Shown here: in pieces, positions 41,043-52,535 of the stretch
How positions within the stretch are numbered: the stretch's first letter is position 1
Layout of the letters: each line of letters opens with the position of its first letter
Assembly (NCBI RefSeq): GCF_000516985.1
Contig: NW_006917092.1
Span: forward strand, 4,073,925-4,137,924
Reading direction: 5' to 3'
DNA: 64,000 nt
Source: Pestalotiopsis fici W106-1
Taxonomy: Eukaryota; Ascomycota; Sordariomycetes; Amphisphaeriales; Sporocadaceae
Program-made: the position numbers and the translations under genes
The notes under the pieces: generated by a model
What the model was told of the DNA's origin: nothing
Seen by the model: the letters and a program-made list of their open reading frames with translations, nothing else
The model's database searches: none

Positions 41043-41885
41043 ATGCTCAAGTCAATTTCCCTCTTCAGCCTTTTGGCCCTGCCATACGCAGGGGCAACAG
41101 CCTCGCCCGAGTTCTGGGTTGGCCCTGATGTGCCCGAGGAACCTACCGAGCTTTGGCTTGCGGAAGCCGGCCTACCCGAGGTGTTGAAGACTCGCGATGT
41201 TAGTCTGGAAGACCGCGATCTCGACAGTCGGGCTACCGTGAAGATTCCCGTCGTGGCCAACTTCAATGACCGACTCCCCCAGTCGCCATTGGGCACCTAT
41301 AGAGGACTGGACTTTCAAATGGGTACGTTTCTCACATATTGTCTATTTTTCTCTATTGTTGTTTTCACTTTTTTTTTTCCTTAAACAAATACGTGTCTGC
41401 GATGATTGACACCCAGGTGAAAAGGAAACGTCAAGCTAGGAACAGGCTTCAATGGCCAAGTCACCAAGGGCATCATCCCGCGGACACCCCCAAACGCCCT
41501 GGGGTACGGCGTCGTGGTCAACCTGGGCGACCCCAGCCCCACCATCACCGTCGACTACGACGACTCCAACGCCATCAGCTTTGACCTGCACAACTTTTGG
41601 TTCGGGTGCGCCCTGGGCGCCATATCCTCGCTGGCCGTGCCCCCCATCACCTGCGTCGTCTTTGCCGGCGGCTACGACACCACTGGCCGCCGCGTAGCCC
41701 TCCAGCAGACCGCCTTTGTACCTGCCAATGCCTCGTCCGACACGGAGCCCATGATCCTGGCTACTCTCAATGACGACTTCAAGAACCTGGCCGATGTTAT
41801 TTTTGTCACAAAATACAACACGGCAACGCAGCTGGGCGTAACCCTGATTGACAATGTCAACTTTACCGTTACTGCCAAGGTCTAA
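41043..41885 (+). CDS. Small secreted protein of unknown function
   Basis: Two exons, 41043-41322 and 41425-41885, with a 102-base intron (donor GTACGT, acceptor AAAAG, branch-like TTGAC), give 246 residues. A signal peptide is visible (MLKSISLFSLLALPYAGATA). The N-terminal 60 residues are acidic. The mature core after the intron (FNGQVTKGIIPRTPPNALGYG, then FDLHNFWFGCALGAISSLA and the final TLIDNVNFTVTAKV) looks like a compact beta-rich domain with two Cys (in GCALG and TCVVF). The more obvious acceptor CAG at 41416 would put the second exon out of frame, so I use AAG at 41424. I recognise this only as an orphan fungal secreted-protein type and assign no function. It lies tail to tail with the histidine kinase gene, 294 bases away. 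Confidence 0.75.
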
Positions 41886-42179
41886 GGGATGTTCGAAAGA
41901 GGGGTTTTCATTTCAAAACGAAAATGGGGTGGGGGGCGTTAAGATAAAGGTCTCCCATCCAACTAGCATATTTTGTGTAAACTTCTTCCCAAGTAGGACT
42001 TGAGTTGTCGAGACATAGTTTGAGTCCTTTGTTTCAAATAGCTTCATACGATACATTGAATATTCCCTTGCTTCCGTCTCGTGAAATGAAATAAATGGTA
42101 TGATTACTATTCTATTCCCGTTCGCGAGAGCTTTGGGTTGAGACTTCTGATCTATATTCAATACTTCTAAAACGCTGTC

Positions 42180-45100
42180 TTAGTCACTTGGTCTTCTCTC
42201 GTCTAGTATCCCAGAAAGCTCCTTTAACTTGACTGGCTTCGCCAAGCATAGATCTATTCCACTCGAGAAGGCTTCTTGTTGTGCACTTTCAGAGGCCAGT
42301 CCAGTCAAAGCGTAGATTTTGCAGCGGGCAAAGCCATTCTCCTTCTCGTGTGCACGGATTCGCCTGGAAGACTCGAAACCATCCATAACTGGCATCGAAA
42401 TATCCATTAGAATACACTTGTACTGCCCAGCTCCCTTCTGAAATGCTTCCAGAGCTTCCTGGCCGTTGTTTGCGGTGTCGTATCTGTGTCCAAGCTTTCT
42501 CATATAGGCAATGAGAATTTTCATATTAATGGCGTTGTCTTCTACAAGCAAGTACCGTGCCTTGTGACTCTGCTTAAGACGGATCTCCAAGTTTTGGCTT
42601 TTGCCCTCCTCCCCAACTCCATGCTCGGTAGTGTTTGTATTTGGTGCAATCGCCGTTTGGTCGGGTTGCGGTGTCTCTGCATGCCGATCACGGTCAAGGT
42701 CGATTGGATCGCGCAGAGGTGAAATGGATTCTTCAACTACTTGTCTTTGTGTCTCAGCAGATGACCTGGGCCGCGAGGAATCGGCAGATGTATCGCTTGT
42801 CTCTGGGGCGGATCTTGTCGATTGCGCGAATAGAATGTCTCGTGGTTCTTCCATTGGCGAGTTTGCCGATTCCGAGTAGTTCATGTCCGAAGGAGCCTGA
42901 GTCGACATGGCAGTTTCTTGTAATTTGGTCCATTGTTTGAAGCATTGCAATAGTACTTTGGCAAGCTTGCGTGGTCCAACTCTAAGTGGCTGTTAGCGTA
43001 GGTCTTTACGAGTCGGAAACAAGATTTAGAAAGTACAAGGGAGGCATGCAAGACCATGTAAAGGGAGCGAGGCACGTACGGTTGTGAAATAAAATCCAGA
43101 ACACCATTCCCAGCACGTATGCTATATTTTGGAGATGTCGCCATGCTCCGGGCCATGAGGGCATTGCGACAAATGATGACTGTAGGGGTTATATCACCCT
43201 CGCGTAGTTCCGTGATACCTGGTTCAATAAATCGCTCGCCACATAGGATCAGGTCAGGTATGAGCTTTGTTGCTTCATGCGGTTCAATAACACGCATGCG
43301 CAGCCAATCCTTGCAGACCTCCATGAGTGTAGATCTCTCACGAAGCAAACCGTCCTTGATGGTTGCCTTGAGTGACTGATCCGAAGCTGATGGATAGCCG
43401 ACAATGCTAACGCGTAGTCCTTGCAATTCAGCAATGTCGGCAGCGAACTGTGCTTGTGCCTCATCATTCATAGCATCCTTTTCTGAAGGTGATGCGGTCT
43501 GTAGTGGCAGCTTGACCGTCATGGTACAACCTTCACTGGGCTTGCTTTTCGCATTGATGGATCCACGTAGAGAAGTAACGATATTCTTGACCAGGCTGAG
43601 ACCAAGGCCTGCTCCTGCGCCCAGCGTATCTTCTTGGGTAAAGGGTTTGAACAGCTGATGCTGAAGGAATTCGTGGCCGATGCCACGCCCCGAATCAGTT
43701 ACGGTGACAACAACAAGACGTCTTGAATTGGGCCGCGAGGTGCTTGGCGGCTCCTGTCTCAGATGTACCTCAACAAATCCTTGCTTTGTGAATCTGAGCG
43801 AATTCCCCAGTAAATTCATGAGAATTCTCCGTAGAGCTCCGGGCTGTGTGATGAATGTCCATGGTAGATTTGGGTCGATTGACAGAATGAGAATGACGCC
43901 GCCGAGAGGAACCTGAAACTCTGAGCCTTCCCCGGATCCTGATTTCATGATTTCAAGTGCTTCTAAGCCATCGTGCGCGCGAATAGCACGAGTCATCACA
44001 TCCGTGGTCCCCGAATCCTCTGCCATGCGCCTTACGGACATGACCTGGAATGTGTGGCCCGCGAATATACTCTCAACCACCTGCTCAGCAACCGCAGCAA
44101 TATTGACTTCAGACGTGGTAGTCATCATTCCAGTCTCGATGGACATGTTGACACCATCTGAAGTACCACGTCGTCGAGGTCCCTTGCCACTCTTGTTTTC
44201 CGCGGCCGAATGTTGCCTGAATTTATTAATCTTGGTCCAATCAAGAAGATGATCGATTGTGTCTACGAGCGTTCGACAGCAACTCTCCATGGAGTTGAGC
44301 ACATCCTTCTGGAATATGTCGAGTTCAGTATCTTGCAAGAGCTCTGCACCTAGTACGACTCCGTGGAGAGGCGAACGCAGTTCGTGCGACAAAGATCCAA
44401 GGAGGTCGCTCTTGGATTTATCAGTGGATATTGCTCGTCTGCGATGAACCTCTGCCATGATGATACTGGAAAAAGCAGCAACGTAACTGAGTTCACCCTC
44501 AGTCGTAAAAGTGCGGCTTGCTGATTTTGTGTAGATAAAGCCACCCGCAAACCAACGATGTTTATGTGAGTCCCATACTGGAATGAATGCCACGCTCCTC
44601 GCGCCTGGAAAGAGCTGTGCTACCGAATCTGCAGCCCCAGTCTTCTTGAAAACGCCGCCACGTTTAGGTAGATTGGAACGAGATCTCCCACTTGTTCCTT
44701 GGTGCGCGAGGTGCAGAGATCCTCGCGCAGTGCCCGCACTCTCCTCGCTGGCTGACTCGCTGGAGGATACGGTACCATTCTCATCGAAATTGAATGTGTG
44801 ACCTTGGGGATAATGTTTAATGAATTTGGCCAGTAACCTCTCGGTTATCGGAGAGCGACCTTGTAGCTGGGAAGTGCCATCTATGCTGGAATCAGAGGAA
44901 TTTGAAAAGGCGAGCGCGCTGGCCGGTGTGTCGGCATCCTTGCGAGATGTCGAATTTTGTGAATCGTCACTACTCGAAGAGGAGGATCCATGACGGCCAT
45001 CCCCACGTCGAACGCCTCCGCCAAAGGAAGAGATAGCAGCATCAAGGAAAAGTACGCCCTCAATTTCCATTGATTCCCTCAAAATATTGGCAGCTTTGGA

Positions 45101-46112
45101 GAACGTATGTTGTGCAAGAGCTAATTCAGAATCCATCTCATTATCCGTGGGAGATTGGTCTCTATCCGGCATCGAGATGGGCGAAACCAGCTCTGTCTCC
45201 TTGTCATCGATCGTTGCGTCCGAGTTTAACTTTCCAATTCCGAGCTGTTGCTTCTGAATGCCCTGTTGCTTCGCATTTAGGGCTCCTTCTGAGAGCTTGG
45301 CATCGTTGAGGAAGGACTCAACATTGGTGCCATCCTTCCAGCCCGATAGACTAGCCTCACCTTCGACGAAACTTCCAACCCCACGAACCATTCGATTGGC
45401 GCGGCGGTGGCCTTCCCTTGCTCTCACGGCACCGAGGTATTCCATAATAGTCCGCGATACATCCTGCATGAAGGATACATCTATTTCGTCGAGCTCAGCG
45501 TTGGCTTGATTGCCATACACAGTAAGGACGCCAATGTCGATGCCTCGCGGGGTCTGAATAGGAACAGCGGCGTAAAATGGATGAGGCCAGTGGTTGAAAT
45601 AAGGATTCTCCTCAAGCCGTGGCAAGACGTCACCAACAATAAAGACGGATAAGTCCTGGGCGCCCTGGACAAGTGAGTCTCCAAGATGACGTGTCACAAC
45701 CTGGCTACAAATTGACTGCGATCGAGGCACAGCTGTACCACAAAGCAGAAGGCCTCCACGGTCGGTCGACTTGGCACTCGGGGAAAGGGAGAGACGTGGT
45801 GTAGCTTCGGCGATGACATACTGCCAACGCTGATCGAACATAGAAATGGTGGCGCGCGCAGCACCCAAGCGCACAGCGATAAGCTCAGCAAGACCAGTAA
45901 GAACAGTGTCCTGAGAGGTGCGCAGTGAGGATGATTCTATGAGAGCAGCGTGTTTCTGATACTCTATTCCAACGAGCTGGGAGGCCGCATACCTATATAG
46001 ACATGGTGTTGAGGGTCAGTGGGCAGGTGGTTGTAGGAATCGCCAGCAGGCATACGCACCTGAACATTTCCCTTGCGCGACCTACTTCAGAGATCGTCTT
46101 GGTAGCAGCCAT
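42180..46112 (-). CDS. Hybrid histidine kinase (GAF-HisKA-HATPase-receiver)
   Basis: Three exons, 46112-46060, 45992-43080 and 42981-42180 (introns of 67 and 98 bases), give 1,255 residues. The N-terminus MAATKTISEVGRAREMFR leads into a GAF-like sensor (about residues 40-210), then a Ser/Asp-rich insert (about 345-390) and a second GAF-like segment (to about 530). The HisKA dimerisation domain has SHELRSPLHG with phospho-acceptor His near residue 554. The ATPase domain shows the N box NLLGNSLRFT (about 747), DSGRGIG (about 784) and GAGAGLGLS (about 810). A degenerate receiver-like region ends in the conserved ISQPVGPRKLAK, reconstituted by splicing out intron 2. The C-terminal receiver (about 1130-1250) has VEDN and ILMDISMPVMDG with phospho-acceptor Asp near 1182, and the conserved Lys in LAKPVK. 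It would autophosphorylate on His, pass phosphate to its own Asp and on to an HPt protein feeding stress MAP-kinase signalling. No membrane segment; a cytosolic sensor is likely. Confidence 0.93.
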
Positions 46113-48188
46113 GGCGGGCAAAGGTGGGAGCGCCGCCGCAGGGCGGGCAAGAGAGCAGGTGGACGGGAATCGCTTCACTGCGAATGGATGTGGCCAAACC
46201 TTCAAGGTTATGAGAGTAGGTAAGTGGTGTTCACAGGGTGCAGTGGTAACCCCCCGGCTCAGCTATCGGGGCTGCACAACATGCTGTGTGGACTTGGCTC
46301 TGATGTGGTCTCACTTTTTCACAACCGGCCGAGAAATGTGAACGGCATCAGGTCAGAGCAAGCAAACAATATCCAGTTTGATAATGCGAGGGATGATTCG
46401 GGCCTGTCTTGTGGATTACAATGAGGAAGGAAGGATGGGGTGTGGATGGATGCACAAAGTGTCGCGGATAATCAAGGTAATGTTGGTGGTGTGTAGGAAG
46501 TTAGGCAAGCCTCCACGGAGCAGCTGCCTCAGATGGGTGGTGGTGGCGAGTTTTTCATCTCACAATGGGATGAATAATGTAATCTAGGGGTATGGCAAGA
46601 AAGCTTGAACACGGGCAACATTGAACAACTCTGTGCTGCGAGAGCCGCTGACAGGCACCCTAAAGCTAGGGTTTGGTAGGTAGACGCGGTACGTACGGCA
46701 CTTATCGATATAAGTAGATACACCCGACCCACGGTATGTGAATAAACAGTTGACGTGCTGGTACCTAGGGATGGTGGTAAACTACAGGTAGGTGCACTTT
46801 TTAGGTGTCGAGGGAACACAAGATGGGAATCATGGAAATCTCTGGCAAAATGCCATGCGGTACAAGGAAGGGGATTGCTGTGAAGCTCTGGGGGTCTGGA
46901 CTCTTCTGTTGCCCCGTCTAGCTTTAGCTGCGCTAATCATGCAAAGATGCGCGCTACATTGTTGACCGACTCGAGCCGACCCTGTCTGCGCTCAAGGGAC
47001 ACACAAAATTTAGGCATTGAAGCGGGGCATTCCCAGCGTTGTAGGTTAGTCAACCTTGGGATAGGTAGCTCATTGATCACATCTATCAAAGAGGACATGT
47101 CTTCAGTTTTTTTATTTTCATTTTTCGGAATAAAAGAAAAACATGCCTGTATTTGATCAAGTTGTGAGTCTTTGTATCGAGACTTTTGCAGGCTCATTTC
47201 TCTCCGGGACGGCCTTGCACATTTCACCGCATGGCTTTGTCCATCCCCCGCTTTATATTCCAGCGTGTAGGTATAATACCAGGGAAGTAGTCACCAGAAA
47301 ATGTCCCCATCTTTGATGATCGATTGTGTATTTCTTGGCTCGATTTCTGAAGCTTTCCATGAGCTGTAACCTTTAATTCGCCGTTCGAGAAATGAATCGC
47401 GTGCTCCCTTTCCCGATGCCTGCCCAAGCCAACCACCGAACGTAAGAAGAAGATGCAAACCAAGTATAGCAAAAGTATAATGATATTCCACCAAGGTGCG
47501 ATGATCTGGAATTGTACCTGACCAGGCACATATGTAAGGTATGTGAATATATCTCGTAGGTAGGTGGTCTTGTAATGTCGATCCTTCAAGCAGCATGGTA
47601 CCCAATCAATAGACAGAATGGTTGTGAAGGAGTGACTGCAAAGGGGGGTTGTAGGGTCCACATGGACTGGTTTCATTTTTAGTGCATACCAGCAGCTGTT
47701 CAGTATCTACTAAATAGTAGCAGGTGTTGGAAGGTGCGATTCTAGCAGCCAGAGAGGGGTATAAATTAGCTTCAGGCACTACTACAGAGGGAATCTTTCC
47801 TTTCCCATCATCAATACACCCACTCCTCCTCTTTCTTGGAATCTCTCTTTTTGTTCCTGTTCCAGTTCCACAGTTCTTCTGCAGGTAGGTAGTTATACAA
47901 AAGAAGGGCCAAAGCTTACATACCCGTATACATATTTCACTTTGAGAAGCATGGTTTACAACCTGCGGAGTTCAACAAACGTATCTATTTGACGAGCTGC
48001 CCTATTCAAGAATCCCTCGTATTCGTCGTGGACTCGATGCGCTACCGCTTGTAGCAAATTGCCTAACCTTAGGTACCTAGTACATACTACACGTTCCGTT
48101 TCCCACGTGGACCTACAAAATCCTTGATCAGATACCCCGATAGTCCAGTCGCTGGGTGCGAGCCGGTCAATCTTGAGCTTATCGGTGC
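46113..48188. other. Intergenic, kinase promoter and an orphan promoter-like segment
   Basis: 2.1 kb. The first part is upstream of the kinase gene. A 150-codon minus frame at 47224-47676 has one hydrophobic stretch but no family resemblance and is not called. At 47,757-47,900 there is a plus-strand TATA box and CT-rich leader described separately. No protein gene supported. Confidence 0.6.
47760..47767 (+). promoter_or_regulatory. Orphan TATA box with CT-rich leader
   Basis: GGGGTATAAATTAGC on the plus strand, followed about 45-130 bases downstream by a strongly pyrimidine-rich stretch (CTCCTCCTCTTTCTTGG and TTTTTGTTCCTGTTCCAG) and CTGCAGGTAGGTAG, which could be a splice donor. This is the standard look of a fungal promoter plus 5' leader, yet only a 13-codon frame (ATG at 47,951) follows before the 3' end of the pectin lyase gene on the other strand. 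Confidence 0.4.
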
Positions 48189-49501
48189 CTAGATCTTGCC
48201 TATGCCAGCATTGGCAGTAACATAGGCTGGCACATCAGATACAGACATGGGGTCAACCAGATATGATTTGTACGAGGCAGCCTTGGAGAGCACCTGCGAG
48301 CTGGATAGGTCTGGCAAGGTTCCTGAAGAATAGGCCTTGTTCCACTCGCAAATGTAGCCCGTGTAGCTGGGACAGTTGCCGGCCTCGTCCACGGTGATGA
48401 CATTGTAAATGTACCCGCCGGCAGTCAGGGCCGTGTTGGTGAAGGGTGTCGTTACAGACTGGTAATAGTTGCCCTCGAGCAGGCTATACGTGTTCTTGTC
48501 AATGTCAAAGGCGTGCCCGCCAACGTCCTCGAAGTAATTGTTGAAGCCGTGGAAGAAGATGGTTGACGCCGTCGTCGTGGTACCGTAATGCGGTGCCCGA
48601 CCCGAAACATCGTGTAGGTAGTTGTACGCAAAAGTGTACTGGTCGTCCAGACCAACCAATAGGACCGTCCAGTAATGTTTGCCGTTGCAGCCTGACGACC
48701 AGCTCGTCACACCGTCAAACTCGTTATTAGAGATGGTCACTTTGCCGGCTTTTCCCCAGCCGCTGACAATCATCTGACGTCCAATGAGAGAAAACTGACG
48801 AACAGAAAATCAGTCTCGTTTTTCAACTTGCCTAGGTACTGGTACCCCCCCTCTCGTTCTTTCCATTCTTGGTCTTCTTACCTTGTTGTGGTCGATCCAA
48901 ACTCGATCGGCGTCATCGAGTGTCAGAGCATCACCGCCCCAGACAAATTGGGGGTTCAAGCCAGTAATGTGAATATTCTGGATAATCACATTGCTGTTAC
49001 CACCACGAACGCGCAACCCTTTCCCCTTGATCACTCCAGAAGAGCCCTTGCCCACAATACTCTTGTTGCTGCCAACATCAAGCGGAGTCAGCGCCGCCGT
49101 GTTATAAGTGCATGAGACCAGAGTTCCACCCGAGCACGAGTCCGAAATGGTCAACTGGCCGGCCGATGTACCACCACTGCAGGTTGTAGTGCTGCTGGAG
49201 CAGCATGTGCCCGTGGTCGTCCCCTCACTGCTCGTGTAGTCCCAGGTCCGATCGATAACGATGGTACGGGCTGTGCTGTCTGTAATCCAGGAAGTGAGTC
49301 TGAATGTCACGATCAGCTGCCATCTGCAAACATGAGGATCAAAATCGGTACGAACTGTGCAAGACTGGTCGGGGTTGCAGCTGCTGCGGAGCCGCCGCCA
49401 GTAACGCCCGTGGCAAACCCAAAGGCGGTGCCCGACACCTGTGCCTCGACTGGAACCAAAAGAGTCCATAGGAGCGCGCAAGCTTTTGCAACAGATCTCA
49501 T
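48189..49501 (-). CDS. Pectin lyase, polysaccharide lyase family 1, secreted
   Basis: Three exons, 49501-49356, 49299-48882 and 48794-48189 (introns of 56 and 87 bases; the first has donor GTTCGT), give 389 residues, the usual size for fungal pectin lyases. Signal peptide [21 protein letters not shown], then [14 protein letters not shown], matching the N-terminus of Aspergillus pectin lyases. The parallel beta-helix signatures [31 protein letters not shown] and [19 protein letters not shown] are present. The catalytic Arg is in SGRAPH near residue 254. The enzyme cleaves methyl-esterified pectin by beta-elimination outside the cell. The second junction (WIDHNK to FSLIGRQ) and the first (SLAQ to LTSWITD) were chosen to restore the family alignment. 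Several Cys-rich spots (CCSSSTTTC) differ from the spacing I know from Aspergillus. Expression is expected to follow plant cell-wall availability, but no specific operator was identified. Confidence 0.93.
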
Positions 49502-50821
49502 TGTGGGATGTGTATAGAAACGGCTTCTTGATAAAATGACTTTGGTTTATGGCAACTGATACTCCCAACAGCAGTTTAACTGGGAAATATATATCCCATC
49601 TCAACGACTACGACAAGCCTTCCTTCTCGCGGAAATCGAATCCTCCGAGCAACACGGAATGCTATGTTTTCCATTTTTGGCAACGAGTTCGTTGAAGCTG
49701 TAGGTTTGTCTGCACTTGATGTTATTAAATAATCCGCCACTCTCCACGGCGAACAAGCCATTTACACACCCTCCCCATCTAGTCTCTCCAGAAAGATAAT
49801 TGGATCCCCGATTCAGAATATCTCCTCAAATACAAGATCAACAATACTATGCATGTGGTTACTTAGGAGGGCGGAAGCTGAGGGAAACAATTGTCCCGGC
49901 GGTTAATTATTATCTAAGAATTATCCTCGACGACGACGAGCACTTGTCAGGGTAACTTCATCTTCACAATGAAAGCATGGCAAACTCGACAATATATAAG
50001 CAATGATTGCGACTCTGGCAGATCCGTAAAATTCAATGTGTTTGTGCTAAAAAGAAGCTTGCAAGACGAGTTTGTCAAGAAAAGACATCTTGAAGATTTT
50101 AAATTGGTCGCAAGAAAGATAAGAGAATTCGAAAACATCGGCGTATTGAGCTTGTAAAAACGCTTTTTTAAGTTTGATTTATTTTCATCATAACATATGA
50201 TCGTACGGATAATTTTGCATAATACAATGCTTGAGCCTTGCTTGAGCAATAATTATCCGCCGCTTGATTTCAGTGTATACAAACAATGTCGGCTTGGTGT
50301 AGCATGTGCAATACCCATCCGAACTTCCCCTCACCATCTTAGGTATGCATATCACGATCCCTGATGGCCATGTGCTTTGCTGCCAGGATCATTGAACTCC
50401 AACCCAACCATTTGGGCCGAAACTTCGGTGGCGAGGCTCCGAATCACAATTTGAGAAGCACCAAGCCGATCCCGGTCCGACCAATGACATTCAAATTTAC
50501 TTTACATAGAAAAGCGGCGCGATTGCGGTGGACAATATCAGTTGTGATGAAAACAGGTACTAGTTCGATTTGTTCGCTGTGAAAGTTATCACGGTTGCTA
50601 GCATTTACTTCCACCGACAATTTCTTGGAGAAATGCTGGCAATTCTACACATTCGTTCCACCGCGGGAAAGGGTTTATTTGCCCAGTCTATTCTAACAGC
50701 GCGTGCAAGTATTGTACACAAGTTGGACCGGTGCCCGGACTGTATAGCCTGAATCTTGTTGGCTTTCCAGACGCCAGACATTCGATAGTGCAGCAAGCAC
50801 AGCCTGCACCGATTGGCTCTC
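49502..50821. other. Intergenic, no gene seen
   Basis: 1.3 kb between the pectin lyase promoter and the 3' end of the isochorismatase-like gene. AT content is somewhat raised around 49,800-50,250. Open frames of 60-100 codons here (for example the minus frame 49,947-50,249) have no recognisable family or splice continuity. Confidence 0.55.
49587..49594 (-). promoter_or_regulatory. TATA box of the pectin lyase gene
   Basis: On the minus strand GGGATATATATTTCCC, about 90 bases before the pectin lyase start. The TATA core sits inside an imperfect palindrome (GGGAAATATATATCCC on plus). Confidence 0.5.
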
Positions 50822-51749
50822 TTAGATTCTACTAAGTAGAGCACCAAGAGTCTCCTTCGTGTCGTCACTTGTCTCCTTGACCAATTTTATAATATCCCTG
50901 AACTCGGTAATGCCCGCGTCTCCAATGCATTCATACATCCAACTCTCGCTAGTGGTGACAATGGCGCCTTCGTTGCGCAGTCGGTCTAGGGCAACCGGAA
51001 TCTCCTCCTTGTTGCAGCTGCTGACGCCGTCGGCCAGGACGTAGACCTTGTGACCGTTGGCCAAAAGATCCAGCGTCGTCTGGGTCACGCAAATGTGACT
51101 CTCGATACCGACAATGACAACCTCGGACGGGGCAGAGGTCTTGAAGTGTTGGCTCAGTTCTGGGATCCACATGCTAAAGCACGTCTTGTCCACGTTGGCG
51201 ACGGCCTTTCCCACCAATGGCTTCAGCTCTGATACTGTGTCGCCGAGCTTGGCTCTGCTCTGCGTCGTCACATAGACTGGAATTTGCAAGACTTCAGCAA
51301 CGCGAAGCACTTTCTTGGAAGTCAAGACGCTGTCTCGTGTCAGTCCGGGACCTGCCGTCATTATATCGAGTAATGGGTCATATTTACATCTTGTCAAAGT
51401 TCCAGATAGCCTTGCGAAACTTGTCCTGATGGGATGAATGTCATGAGAAATAGTTTGGGATCACAATGGCTCGGGTTTCGAGTCTTTGGGGGAAGGGGAG
51501 CGGGGGGCGGCATGTATTTGTCTCGCATGCTCCCGAGACATGTCCCTGGGTGGCTTACTTACTTGCATGTCACAAACGCTGATGAGCGTGTGTCAGTAAT
51601 CCAAAATGTACTACATCCGGCCATGACTTACAAGATAGCCGGCCTCTCTTCTCGGACAGTCAGCGTAGTGCAACGGTACTGGCCGATGTTCGATTTTGGA
51701 CGGGATACTCACGAAGGCGGCGTTGCGGAGTGCCCTGTTTGTCGGCCAT
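50822..51749 (-). CDS. Isochorismatase-like cysteine hydrolase
   Basis: Five exons, 51749-51713, 51647-51632, 51578-51563, 51425-51388 and 51329-50822, give 204 residues, the normal length for the ISOC1/nicotinamidase-like family. Exons 2 and 3 are only 16 bases each. Splicing produces QRPAIFVCDMQDKFRKAIW, the family's N-terminal strand with the catalytic Asp (residue 21), then IPVYVTTQ, the catalytic Lys (about 84, in VDKTCFSM) and the nucleophile Cys (about 116, in VGIESHICVTQTTLDLL). Donors are GTGAGT, GTAAGT, GTAAGT and GTAAAT; acceptors AAG, CAG, CAG and CAG, with branch-like CGCTGAC and ACTGAC. The full Asp-Lys-Cys triad implies an active hydrolase; the substrate (isochorismate, nicotinamide or other) cannot be told. 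No signal peptide, so cytosolic or organellar. An acceptor three bases upstream for exon 2 would add a Glu. Confidence 0.9.
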
Positions 51750-52535
51750 GGTGGAGAATAACCTCGGTCTCAGCAACGGGCGCAGATGTGTCCTTGGTAC
51801 GGTCGACGCAGCGAAGATGAGCTCAGCCCGGATTCTTGTTACAAACATAGAGATTTCAACATATATATAAATGTCGTGTACACTGACCAGCAAATGGAGC
51901 AGCTACTGGAATTTGGATGGTCGCCGTTCTTCGGATCGGGGCGAGGTTGATGTCGCAGCTCGAGACCAGCTGGTTCTGGCTGGCTGGCGCGGGGCAAAGC
52001 GGGACGGGAATGCTGGGGAACGAGGGGTGGGGGGTTCATCGCCGATATCAGTTGCACATTCTAGATTTGTATGGGGGTCACGTCACCTCTACCAGAGCTA
52101 TCTTACCCACCACCCACCCACCCATCATGACCTTTTTCTCTCCGCCGGCATTCAATCTTTAAGCTTGATTGCCTACAGGTACCTAGCCTAAGCTACATAC
52201 CTTTAGCCACCTGTCAACATGCACGTCAGACTGGATCGTCAAACTTCTGCATGGTTCAAGAGCCTCCTTATGCATTGTGAATCAGGATGGGTGGAGTATA
52301 CCTAGGTCCGCCAGTCATATTGTAAGTTGGCCCAAATCCACTACTAACGTGCCATGAACTTCTCTTTGAAGAACAACCGAGCCCCTCTTATTTTTCATGT
52401 CCTCCCTTGCATTGCAACATCCGAATTGCAGACTGCCGGGAGGGACTGTAATAGAACATGACTATGCTCGTGACTCATAATCTGTCCAAGAGCACGCTCA
52501 AGGACCTACAAAAGCTCCGACAACGCTAGCTGTGA
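51750..52535. other. Intergenic, isochorismatase-gene promoter region
   Basis: About 790 bases. It contains the upstream region of the isochorismatase-like gene and the 3' flank of the following minus-strand regulator gene. A C-rich CCCACCACCCACCCACCCA tract lies near 52,110. No further gene supported. Confidence 0.55.

Noticed and set aside
42881..43079. Kinase C-terminus as read straight through (ending in RLRLLRT)
   Set aside because: Reads through an intron; splicing from GTACGT to TTAG restores the conserved GPRKLAK and joins the receiver domain.
47224..47676. 150-codon minus frame with one hydrophobic segment
   Set aside because: No family resemblance, no signal peptide at the start, alternative overlapping frames of similar length, and intergenic composition.
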